Source: Bolinopsis microptera (lineage: Eukaryota > Ctenophora > Tentaculata > Lobata > Bolinopsidae). Taken from it: DNA of 64,000 nucleotides. The first letter of the stretch is position 1, and every line of letters begins with the position of its first letter. A program made the position numbers and the translations under genes. Location of the stretch: NCBI RefSeq assembly GCF_026151205.1, contig NC_087077.1, positions 930,001 to 994,000 on the forward strand. The letters run 5' to 3'. Under the pieces are notes generated by a model, which made no database searches, was not told the origin of the DNA, and was given only the letters and a program-made list of their open reading frames with translations. Positions 11,582 to 22,800 of this stretch are shown one piece after another.

Positions 11582-12358
11582 AATAGTCCAATCTAATGCA
11601 GGTAATCATTTTCTCACAATAGTCCGTATAATGATCGCCCTTTTAATTTCCATTGTGCTCTAAAGGAGGCAGAGCAAATTAAGTAGAACATGTTCACGTG
11701 TCAATCACGTGCCCCGTGCAAATGTGCTAATTGCACGTGCAAAGTAGCAATCACTATTTAACCATTTTAATCTGCAGACAGCATTGTCATACTATCACCC
11801 AATTCGGATTCCGAGCCCCAGGTAAAATCGTTTGAGTGCTCCATTTTGATTGGATCTCCTCAACATAGTTTCTAGAACTACCCTAGAGTTGTGGTAATTG
11901 TGTCTATACCGCGGTGACATCATGAAATGGAGGTTAAGATTCTAGATTCATTGCTACTTGAATTAGAATAGCACCCATCACTACTAACAAGTGGACTGTA
12001 GACTACATCAGGCACATGCACGTGACACTGTTGATGATGTGACTCACTCGGAATGCATCAGGTCGATCAGCATTCTGTAAATTAAATTGTTAACAGTTTG
12101 ATGGGAACCAATATGAAGACATTCCGTAATGGCATAGTTCCGTATGTCGTGGTGACGCACGATAGCGTCCGACCTGATGAAGAGGTCGTTAGTTTCTAGC
12201 CCTTTATATCGAATTTGGGACATTTGATCGGAACCAGATGCAAGGAGATGCAAGACAGTGACGTCAAAATGTCGTAAAATGACGGGATTGAAAGGGTCTA
12301 ACGGTTTTGGAGGGATAAAAATAGCACTGAGTCATCATTATTAGTCGAAAGCGGCATC
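11582..12358. other. Intergenic, no gene seen
   Basis: No supported gene. A TATAAAAAG motif at 12360-12368 downstream is a possible core promoter, but I could not attach a transcript to it. Confidence 0.45.
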
Positions 12359-12665
12359 ATATAAAAAGGCACCAACCATTCAATCATCTCATCGGTTTCG
12401 TTTAATTTCTCTAGAACACTGGGTAGCCTAGGATCCATTATTGATTTTATTAGATACCAAATATTCTTATTTCCTGCTAAGATTTAAGAAGTGAGTGCGA
12501 TAAGTCTTAAAAACCGTGCTTCACTACTTGCACAATCGAAACCGTCTGGTTTTTCCGATGAAAAACATATACAGGCCATTACTTCATCAATTTCTTTGTT
12601 TTTTTGTAACCCGGAAAACTCATGATGAGTCCAGGTTCTAACACAATTTCTGGAACAACCATTAC

Positions 12666-13293
12666 CTATCTTATATCCCTAAACTTAAAGGCCCTAATCA
12701 AATTAGATATTAAATATGATTTACTCAAGCAAGGCCGGAACATTATGTTACAAATTATAATTCTTACGCTGACAGGGTTCTCAAATGAGCTGCTCATTTT
12801 TGGAACTGCAATACGATAAGCAGGATGTTTAGAACGTATCCCGTTTTTCATGGGTGATGCGTACAGTAATACGAAAATTATAAATATGATTAAGGGCGAT
12901 TTAACCAGCAGTAATTTGGAAGAAGTTTCTAGCATTTCCAAGAGGCAGAACGCCCGGCCCCAGCCACGAAAAGCAGCTTATCTCGTTAGTTTGTATCCGC
13001 TTATCAAATTGTCTCATTAACTGCTGCAGCATCTGTCTGCAGGCTGTAGACAAGTCCTCGAAAAGACCCCGATTCGTAACCAACACCAAGTTCAAGTTTC
13101 AGGTTCTCAGCACGTCTAGGTTCTCCGCCTCTGAGTCACCATTTTGGTATCCAGATGATTCTACAGAAGCTAAATTCAAAATCTTCAAGTTAAACATGAG
13201 CAGCTTTCTAAGAGATTTGTCAAGCACTCTGGCTTCTTTAATTTTGTAGAGTTCTATCTCTGAAAACCGAGCCTTATTTGATATTTTCCTCAT
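12666..13293 (-). pseudogene. Three stacked minus-strand open frames, possible decayed coding remnant
   Basis: Open frames 13293-13099 (64 codons), 13095-12901 (64) and 12941-12666 (91) lie end to end on the minus strand in different frames. One frameshifted coding region of about 200 residues could give this pattern, but so could chance. I recognise no domain. The middle frame has a Leu/Gln-rich stretch and the last a hydrophobic stretch of about 16 residues. Confidence 0.2.
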
Positions 13294-13642
13294 GAAAATA
13301 GCATATATGACATGGTTTTGATCTCAGAATTGTGTCTACACTGATTGAACCTACCACACCCTGTACCGTACGACTGGTACCGTAATCGAACAATTCTGTT
13401 CATCCTATTAGTATTATCAGATTTGCCTCATGTCACGTACCCCCATCCCATCTGAAAGCTTTAAAGGAGCCATATCGGCGTGAATGAGCATTCCAAGCCT
13501 TATCAGCTAATCGTAAATTAAAGCCAAGGGCTGATAAGTTTTTTCAACATCCACCAATGGAAGTTCACGACCGGTGGTACCAGCCAGTAAGAAGCTAACA
13601 TACTTGGAAATTCGCTGCAATACTCAAAAAACAATTCAACTG

Positions 13643-13674
13643 TGACGTCAACCGACGTCGGTTCAGTTTAAAAT
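13643..13674 (+). promoter_or_regulatory. CRE and TATA-like promoter of the precursor gene
   Basis: TGACGTCA (a perfect CRE) at 13643-13650, the 12-bp palindrome ACCGACGTCGGT at 13651-13662 and TTTAAAAT at 13667-13674 lie about 100-135 bp before the start codon. From a start site about 30 bp below the TATA-like box, the first ATG is the precursor start at 13778. CRE control is common for neuropeptide genes; transcription from here is inferred. Confidence 0.5.
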
Positions 13675-13777
13675 TGGAAATTTTTCTGATTATCATAGTT
13701 GCTTTTGCTCTTTGAAGTTTTGTGTCTTACCATAAAGTGATCTACCCTAGCTGTTTTCTCCTGATTCACACAAGAAT

Positions 13778-15732
13778 ATGAATTGCAGACTAGGTGCTTT
13801 CTTCTTACTGCTGGGTGAGTTTTTAACCGTTTTATTATGAAGGAGTATGAATGCAATGGGATCGGAGAGCTTAACTCTAAGGACATTTAAAATTTCCAAT
13901 TTTTCGATAATCTGAAGTTATCGAAAAACACTGTAGCGATATTTTATGAACATGATTCACTGTTTGGGGAGTTATGTGCGGGTTATTTCAGTTTGTAAAT
14001 CCAGCACCTAATACATGTCATGTTACACTCTTTACCCTCTTCAGCTGCCTTCGTGGTCAGTAGTGTGGCATACCCAGCCACCAGACAAGAGAGCGTAGAT
14101 CTGGAACTCAAAACACACCTCGCATCAAGCAAAAGTTAGTAGCCTTCTTTTTTAAGAAAATCTAACACTTATTTTACTTCAGACATTCTAACAGCCATAT
14201 TCGTTACACGGGTGTAACCAGCCAATTACAGGAAGCCAAAGGACCAATTGCAATCTTTTCAGTAATTCCGATCGATTGATAAAATGTTTAGTAGTTAATA
14301 ATTGATTGGTCAAACAAAAATATTTTAAAGGCTTCTTAATCTTTACTTTCAACAGAGTAATATATTTTTGTGTTTTCACGAAGAAGGATATATAAAATAG
14401 GAACTTTTAAAGTTAGGAATGCAGAATGCTCAATAAAATGCAGAATGCTCAATAAAATGCTCATTGCTCAATAAAATGCTCAATAACATTTCCCCAGAAT
14501 CTGACCCGGCATATCTGACGAAGAGGGAGGTTGACTCACTCGAAACAAACCTAGAGGACTTGGTATTGGACTTTAAAGATGATGAACTTTCTTCACGACG
14601 ACTGAAAAGAGGTAAAACTCTTATTCAATAATATTAGATTCGCATTTGTAACGTTCAAAATCCAGCTACATTGAATCAACTGTTTTAATAATCGTATACA
14701 TTTTTCAAAATCAGTATACTTATTCTCAAAACTTCAATTGAACTGAAAGAAATCCTCGGTAGCTCGGTCCAATACCGGGTTTTTTCCGCAAAATCGACAG
14801 AAGCATTGCGTAACATAACAAGGCCGAGGAAAAACTAGTTATAATTCTTTTGGTCGAGGTCGAAGGAAAATTGTCATTCCAAGGCCAAACCGAGTAGACG
14901 TTCGATCAAAAATCAGCCTAGAGAGGTACCATTATGCATAAAAACCAACTTTAAAAAGCAGTTGCTTTTCATCTTAGTCCGACTACATCGTAACCATATC
15001 ATACTGTATTTTATTTTTTACATCCGGTACGGATATGCACTTCAGGATATCTCTCTCTGAAATGAAACATGATACACTTCTTGAACTTAAATTGATAAAC
15101 TTGTCACCAAATTACACCTAGCAGTAGCAGTTTTTAAGGATGTCCATCTTCGTATTATATTGACGTAGTAGATGGTTGAGGTGGTTTCAAGCAAAGGTTG
15201 CTCTCAAATCCAACGATAGCAGTGTAGTGTAATGTGGTAAGCCAGTTACAGCAGGGGCTTAGCGTAGTTAGCATTCTTTAGGATATTGTAATTATTATAG
15301 TGAAATAACCGTTGAATTTAAGTGTAAGATTAGGTAGATTAGCGTAGTAGATTATCGATGGTTTTTCGGAGAAAGGCACGTGTTTCGGGTGTATTAGTTT
15401 AAGGATATTTATTGGCGAGATTGCGACGCGCGATACCACGTTAGTGGCAGATCTTCGAGTAGCAAGTTTAGGTGACGTGTTGACCGTTAACCGCTTCTCG
15501 AGGATTATTTACTTGAAACCTCCTCAAGCCTCCATGCCACTAATATATTCACCACATGTTTATTGTCAAACAGCTGCTGCATGATTGGGACATTGATATT
15601 GTTTGATTGTAACGTACGAATAGACAATTGTTTTTATTAAATGCATCAATTACAGGAGTAAGGAAGAATAAGAAGGGAAAGATTAGAAACCACAAAGGAA
15701 TCTTCTACAAATGGGAATATCCTGTGGGATAG
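13778..15732 (+). CDS. Secreted peptide (neuropeptide/hormone-like) precursor, four exons
   Basis: Exons 13778-13814, 14045-14134, 14498-14611 and 15656-15732 join in consistent phases (all introns phase 1) with donors GTGAGT, GTTAGT and GTAAAA. They encode about 105 residues. Residues 1-20 form a signal peptide (MNCRLGAFFLLL then AAFVVSSVAYP). An acidic spacer follows with a cleavage site LTKR near residue 53, then a second at RRLKR near 81. The last exon encodes a very basic peptide ending FYKWEYPVG before TAG; the terminal Gly could be an amide donor. An AATAAA follows 32 bp after the stop. The precursor would enter the secretory pathway and be cut by prohormone convertases. I do not recognise the peptide family. 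Exon 4 is the least certain: its acceptor lies just past a LINE 3' end. Confidence 0.68.
14404..14490 (+). repeat. Short tandem repeat before exon 3 of the precursor gene
   Basis: GCAGAATGCTCAATAAAAT is repeated twice, followed by shorter TGCTCAATAAAAT units up to the exon 3 acceptor (14496-14497). It supplies several AATAAA motifs inside the intron. Confidence 0.85.
15022..15648 (+). mobile_element. Truncated LINE 3' UTR copy, itself interrupted
   Basis: CATCCGGTACGGATATGCAC to AACGATAGCAGTG (15024-15232) and GAAACCTCCTCAAGCCTCC to the terminal TTTTTATTAAATG (about 15515-15645) match the LINE 3' UTR at 41148-41515. About 280 bp of unrelated sequence lies between them. The copy fills intron 3 of the precursor gene, and its 3' end sits about 10 bp before the exon 4 acceptor. 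Confidence 0.8.
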
Positions 15733-15763
15733 GGGATCTTATTCCTTGATTGGACTCGTCCGA

Positions 15764-15769
15764 AATAAA
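15764..15769 (+). terminator. AATAAA polyadenylation signal of the precursor gene
   Basis: Canonical AATAAA 32 bp after the TAG stop, consistent with a compact 3' UTR. Confidence 0.55.
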
Positions 15770-16746
15770 AAACTTTTTGAACTTTGGACCATTCAAAAGG
15801 AAGTGTTTAATGTGTTTCTATTTGTGATTAAACTTAAAATTTCTCAAATACCTGATCGTTTGTTAAGTTGAATTATTAAGTTAATTTCGTGGAAGTTTTC
15901 TCTATTTATGTGGGTTATTAACTAAGAGTTAACACTAAACATTGATATTTATTAACTTATAAGAAGGTGCAATTACTTCGGAACTCGATTTTTTACTTTT
16001 ATGTTCCTAAAATTTAAATTTTTGTAAGCCTAAATTCGATTTGGGTTTTTTGTTTTGTTATTAACTTATTACGATAAGGTAATTATTTATATCACGCTCG
16101 GACATCACTCAGTGAATGGATTGAGAAAGCAAGAGTTTTGGATTAATTGAGGTCAATTCTACCTGATAAAAATTTTTATCACACATATTCTGTGCTGTAG
16201 AGACTTTAAGCCTATTAATTAAAATGGCGCCAACAAATTAATTTGCAGAATTCCGATGCGTGGCCGTGTGGATTTACAGAATTGTATTATATAGCACGTG
16301 TACAATGTTTGGATCAACAAAATATATAAAATGTTTTCGATGAAAACACAAAATAAGTTGTTTCAATTATCTTTGGGCAATCTCAAAAATTGAGTTTAAA
16401 GTTTAACGAATCTGTGGTATAATCACGACCACTTTTATAAATTGAATCTCCAAGAATCTACTTTTATACCCCAACAATTTCACAAATGAATTTACGTCGA
16501 AGATTATTAGGATATAGCCATCGATCACTTAGACTATATAATATCGTGACAAAATGAGCGAACTAAAATGTTACTTATTAGATTTCAAGAACGAGAAAGC
16601 TTTCAAAATCATCGAATAAATGAACAAGGATTCAAAGAAAACGCGAGCTGCAGAGCCAACCCAACCTCCATAATAAGGATAATGAGATCCTGAGTGCACT
16701 GCTCAAAGGGGCTATAAATCATTCTTTACATGTGCGTCATGATATC
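15770..16746. other. Convergent intergenic space
   Basis: This separates the 3' ends of the precursor gene (+) and the kinase gene (-). I see no gene in it. Confidence 0.55.
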
Positions 16747-16752
16747 TTTAAT
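16747..16752 (-). terminator. Candidate ATTAAA polyadenylation signal of the kinase gene
   Basis: On the minus strand ATTAAA lies about 50 bp past the kinase stop codon. It is the common variant of the polyadenylation hexamer. Confidence 0.4.
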
Positions 16753-16800
16753 GTAATGAAACATGGCCCCGTAGATCAGGAAATCATTAGATTATTATAT

Positions 16801-19800
16801 TTATAAATCCACTCGAACATGAGAGGGTAGTAGAACATGTGCTTGACGCAATTCAACGGTGAATATATTTCTAATATTAGATATTATACTGCACCTCGTA
16901 GATACAATTTTTTCACCAGGAAGTTCATTCATAGATTGGGATCTTAAAACAAATGAAGCGCCCTGATCAGAAGATCTAGAGTTATCGTAGGCATAATCAC
17001 TATATATCGCAAGCAACATCCCCAGTCACTATCTTGACCCTTGAAGGAAAGAATAGCTAAGCCGTTTAAGCCCTCGCAGCCTCCAGTTCAGAGATCTCAT
17101 ACTAAAAGAAATGCAGTAAATATGGCTGGAATGAAGCTGGAATTTATGATTAGCTAATGAAGATAACAGTATAAACAATTTAAGATAGAATCGCAATCAA
17201 ATAGAGTTCAAGGTGATGGTTGTCTATAGCAAATAGCAGAAAAAGTTTGGAAATAATTGGTTCCATAAAATATTAAAATCTTTGTACGTAAAATAAAGGG
17301 TAAAGGAACATAGTGTACATACTTTTCAGAAACAAGACATTATAATTTTATACTATGCACACCAGAATGGGCATTGGGTAGTGGGTACCTTTCATTGTAA
17401 TAAATTGTACAGATGTAGATTGCACTGACACAGTTTAGGTAATGCAGATCGTCTTTCTTCAAGTTACATCTTGATAATGGCAGGATTTATGATTTGAATG
17501 GCTGCTTTGTAATTAAAATCGTGTGAGTGGTGAGTGTGGTGAGAGTGTGGTGAGAGTTTGTGTGGAACTATTGTTAGCATGGTTACCATGGCTACGTCAT
17601 CCTAGTCACAATTTGCTGCGTTCTACTTACATTACTGAGCAGCACTTTTTCTTTCCTCCACGACCTTCCTTGGATGGAAAAATGAAATCAGTAAAAATAT
17701 TCAAAATTTACCATCAAAACCCAACTCGATCATGGCAGCGTTAAAGACTTTTAAAACGAGAAGATTTTTGATCTATATACCAATACCCAGGCTCCAGGGT
17801 GCAATTCTAACTAGGGCCCTTAACCTAAAACCCAATAGGGCCCTTAACCTAAAACCTACCGAGAAGGAGTCATGAGCAGAGTCGAAGTCGGGTAGAGAGG
17901 AAGGACGCCGACTCTGCAGCATCGGCTGAGGTAGCAAGTCCGAGGTAACGAGTGAGAATCTCTTGCCCATGTCGTTGACCTGCTTATGTAACGCATCAAC
18001 ATGTATCCCATGCAGAGCTATCTTGTATGTCCCTGAAAGAGAGGTGGAATGAAGTGGAATGTGAAAGAGAGAGAGAGAGTTCCAGGTTTTATCTCAAATT
18101 ATAGCGCACTGATATTTGGTGACAATTACAGGTAACCAATGACCAGTCTTAGCTGAAATCATTAATTCAAAGTCATCTTACTATTTATATATTATATATA
18201 TAATAACAGGTCATGGGATTCACATTTTTGTTAACAATAAAATATTAATCTAAAGTATAAGCATGGTTTACCATGAACAGGGTCTTTGGGCTCAGCTTTA
18301 CTTCTGACCCGTTCCATCGCCTTGGAGATCAGATCCTCTGGGATACCAACATCCATCAGCTTATCTCTAACCTCTCCCGCATACCTGTTCGGTGTTAGCT
18401 AAAACATACGCATTGTAGGTCTCTAACCTCTCCCGCATACCTGTTAGGTGTTAGCTAAAACATACGCATTGTAGGTCTCTAACCTCTCCCGCATACCTGT
18501 TAGGTGTTAGCTAAAATATACGCATTGTAGGTCTCTAACCTCTCCCGCATACCTGTTAGGTGTTAGCTAAAACATACGCATTGTAGGTCTCTAACCTCTC
18601 CCGCATACCTGTTAGGTGTTAGCTAAAACATACGCATTGTAGGTCTCTAACCTCTCCCGCATACCTGTTCGGTGTTAGCTAAAACATACGCATTGTAGGT
18701 CTCTAACCTCTCCCGCATACCTGTTAGGTGTTAGCTAAAACATACGCATTGTAGGTCTCTAACTTCTCCCGCATACCTGTTCGGTGTTAGCTAAAACATA
18801 TGCATTGTAGGTCTCTAACCTCTCCCGCATACCTGTTAGGTGTTAGCTAAAACATACGCATTGTAGGTCTCTAACCTCTCCCGCATACCAGTTAGGTGTT
18901 AGCTGAAACATACGCATTGTAGGTCTCTAACCTCTCCCGCATACCTGTTCGGTGTTAGCTAAAACATACGCATTGTAGGTCTCTAACCTCTCCCGCATAC
19001 CTGTTCGGTGTTAGCTAAAACATACGCATTGTAGGTCTCTAACTTCTCCCGCATACCTGTTCGGTGTTAGCTAAAACATATGCATTGTAGGTCTCTAACC
19101 TCTCCCGCATACCTGTTCGGTGTTAGCTAAAACATACGCATTGTAGGTCTCTAACCTCTCCCGCATACCTGTTCGGTGTTAGCTAAAACATACGCATTGT
19201 AGGTCTCTAACCTCTCCCGCATACCTGTTAGGTGTTAGCTAAAACATACGCATTGTAGGTCTCTAACCTCTCCCGCATACCTGTTAGGTGTTAGCTAAAA
19301 CATACGCATTGTAGGTCTCTAACCTCTCCCGCATACCTGTTCGGTGTTAGCTAAAACATACGCATTGTAGGTCTCTAACCTCTCCCGCATACCTGTTAGG
19401 TGTTAGCTAAAACATACGCATTGTAGGTCTCTAACTTCTCCCGCATACCTGTTCGGTGTTAGCTAAAACATATGCATTGTAGGTCTCTAACCTCTCCCGC
19501 ATACCTGTTAGGTGTTAGCTAAAACATACGCATTGTAGGTCTCTAACCTCTCCCGCATACCAGTTAGGTGTTAGCTGAAACATACGCATTGTAGGTCTCT
19601 AACCTCTCCCGCATACCTGTTCGGTGTTAGCTAAAACATACGCATTGTAGGTCTCTAACCTCTCCCGCATACCTGTTCGGTGTTAGCTAAAACATACGCA
19701 TTGTAGGTCTCTAACTTCTCCCGCATACCTGTTCGGTGTTAGCTAAAACATATGCATTGTAGGTCTCTAACCTCTCCCGCATACCTGTTCGGTGTTAGCT

Positions 19801-22800
19801 AAAACATACGCATTGTAGGTCTCTAACCTCTCCCGCATACCTGTTCGGTGTTAGCTAAAACATACGCATTGTAGGTCTCTAACCTCTCCCGCATACCTGT
19901 TCGGTGTTAGCTAAAACATATGCATTGTAGGTGTCTAACCTCTCCCGCATACCTGTTAGGTGTTAGCTAAAACATACGCATTGTAGGTCTCTAACCTCTC
20001 CCGCATACCTGTTCGGTGTTAGCTAAAACATATGCATTGTAGGTCTCTAACCTCTCCCGCATACCTGTTCGGTGTTAGCTAAAACATACGCATTGTAGGT
20101 CTCTAACCTCTCCCGCATACCTGTTCGGTGTTAGCTAAAACATACGCATTGTAGGTCTCTAACCTCTCCCGCATACCTGTTCGGTGTTAGCTAAAACATA
20201 CGCATTGTAGGTCTCTAACCTCTCCTGCATACCTGTTCGGTGTTAGCTAAAACATACGCATTGTAGGTCTCTAACCTCTCCTGCATACCTGTTCGGTGTT
20301 AGCTAAAACATACGCATTGTAGGTCTCTAACCTCTCCCGCATACCTGTTCGGTGTTAGCTAAAACATACGCATTGTAGGTCTCTAACCTCTCCCGCATAC
20401 CTGTTCGGTGTTAGCTAAAACATACGCATTGTAGGTCTCTAACCTCTCCCGCATACCTGTTCGGTGTTAGCTAAAACATACGCATTGTAGGTCTCTAACC
20501 TCTCCTGCATACCTGTTCGGTGTTAGCTAAAACATACGCATTGTAGGTCTCTAACCTCTCCCGCATACCTGTTCGGTGTTAGCTAAAACATACGCATTGT
20601 AGGTCTCTAACCTCTCCCGAGTCCCGCATACCTGTTAGGTGTTAGCTAAAACATACGCATTGTAGGTCTCTAACCTCTCCCGCATGATACCTGTTCGGTG
20701 TTAGCTAAAACATACGCATTGTAGGTCTCTAACTTCTCCCGCATGATACCTGTTCGGTGTTAGCTAAAACATACGCATTGTAGGTCGTCTTTTAAATCTC
20801 GGATATTATACTATACAAACACTTATGATCAATGTGATTTGTTATAGTCGTCCAAGCTGAATCATCCCTGGAAGCTGATGTAAATTTACGAAATTCGGCT
20901 ATAAATTGAAAATTTTTAAAATCGTCTAGTCTATCTGGTCAACTCGTTACGTGGTAAGTTATATTTGGTGTTTATCATAAACCAATAATTACTCGAGCTA
21001 AGTCGTGATGTACGTACAATGTGGGATCGGGACTGAAATCGGTGCTGTTTTCTGCTCCTGCTAACCAGGGATGTCCCCGTATTTCTTTCAATGTCAACCT
21101 ATCTTTTGTGTCACCTGGAAAATGGCAACACTGTAATAATTTCAGGACCCGATATGTCGATTAAATTAAGCTGCTTTTGGTTTGATTTGTGGAATCTGAT
21201 AAGCCACAAGACTAACAGTAATCATTGATAGACAATTTAATTTAGGAATCAAAGTAAGTTTACACCGTAAGGCGGTCCATTGTCGTCCACAGAAGGTTAA
21301 ATTGCATGAAATAATGAAAGGGGTGCAAACAGAGATAAGGAGACCAACGAACTTCTTTCTTTTTTACAAGAAAGGCGAAGGTGCAGACTGCAGAGGAAAT
21401 ATCGGGAATATAATATTTAATCCTTATAGTATAATTAATGTTGGTTATAATTCACATATCATACCGACAATAATCTTTTGTACTAGATCTTTGAGATTAT
21501 CGCTAAAATTCTCCGGGATGACATAATCAACCTGCAGGATTTTGTCTGTCATTTCTTGCTTAGTAGGTGCCCTAAAAGGCATATCACCAGCACCCAGCTC
21601 ATAGAGTATACATCCTGGGGAGTAGAACTAGAATCACTTATCAAGAGACTTTAATAGTTTATTAATGTAACTCAAGCAGGATCCATTAATCATGGATATC
21701 ATTCAGATGGATGAGATGGTTTATAGCGATATTTTGTCTTATAAAGATCATGAAATGGTTTCAGAATTTTGTCAGAAGTATGATCACTATAAATCGTAAT
21801 TGGATCCTGTCTCCTTACTTGATAGATCTAGTCTTCCCTTTACTAGTACTACAGATTTAAGATAAACAAACCTAATGCCCAAACGTCCATGGGAGCAGCC
21901 AAGTAGGGAATCTTCTTGAAGATCTCTGGAGGGCAGTAGGCGGGCGACCCACAATGTTGAGTTATTAAACCTCGTTCACAAGTGCTTATTCCGAAATCAG
22001 CAACTCTTATCGTCTTATCTTTATCCATAAGAATGTTTTCAGTCTTCAAATCTCGGTGAAATACCCCACACCTATGCTGAAAATACAAATAGTGCATTAG
22101 ATTTGAGAATTATCAACAAAAGAGAAGTAATTTTAAGCTAATAAAACCGTAGTAGGGATTAGCCGGACGGCGGACTATGATAGAATATCTCAACTTAAAT
22201 ATCTATGCGATATGTATCCGTAATCCAATATGCTTCCGGTTGGTGCGTTATGCTTCCGATAGGTGCGGTAAGCTGTACGGGTCCGTGGAGTGTCGGAAAA
22301 GCGCGCGCAATCGCTGTCACGGTAAATGTGAAAAGTTGTGCTTTATTCAAAAACTTTAAATTTAAAATTCGCGCGCAAAAGATTTTTGTCACAGTTTGTC
22401 ACAGATTGTGAAAAAAAACTGATTTGGTTTCTAATTCTGTTGAATTTTGCTAATATTGGAGTCAGAGAAGGAAACACGTGCAGATTTGACGAAGTTAAGC
22501 AAATATTTACAAACTGCGAGTAGACTAATTAATATCATATTTCAAAGCATCAACTCTACAAAATATGATCGGCACAGATTTGCTTGTAATTCTGACGTTA
22601 CGTAACGAATCGGCTAGATCGTTCGATTCAGAAAATTCTCATTCTGAAGAAATGGAAGATACAGAAGATTCGACCCTCTTGATCATTGCGGATCTTTATT
22701 ATGATATTGGAAGTGCTCTCCTAGGCCTGGTTGACTCCTATGTGAAGGCCATGAGAGTAGACAGCCGTCTGGCTTGTACCCGACTTTAACTAACGATCAA

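Noticed and set aside
11313..11663. Overlapping ORFs of 81-116 codons with Phe/Cys/Pro or Lys/Gly/Gln composition
   Set aside because: Translation of TTTTGTCC simple repeats on either strand.
12360..12368. TATAAAAAG as the promoter of the precursor gene
   Set aside because: It is 1.4 kb upstream and would need an extra unproven intron; the CRE/TTTAAAAT pair at 13643-13674 gives a simpler model.
22565..22789. 74-codon acidic plus-strand ORF inside the kinase intron
   Set aside because: Opposite strand to the host gene with no promoter, splice or homology evidence; could be chance.
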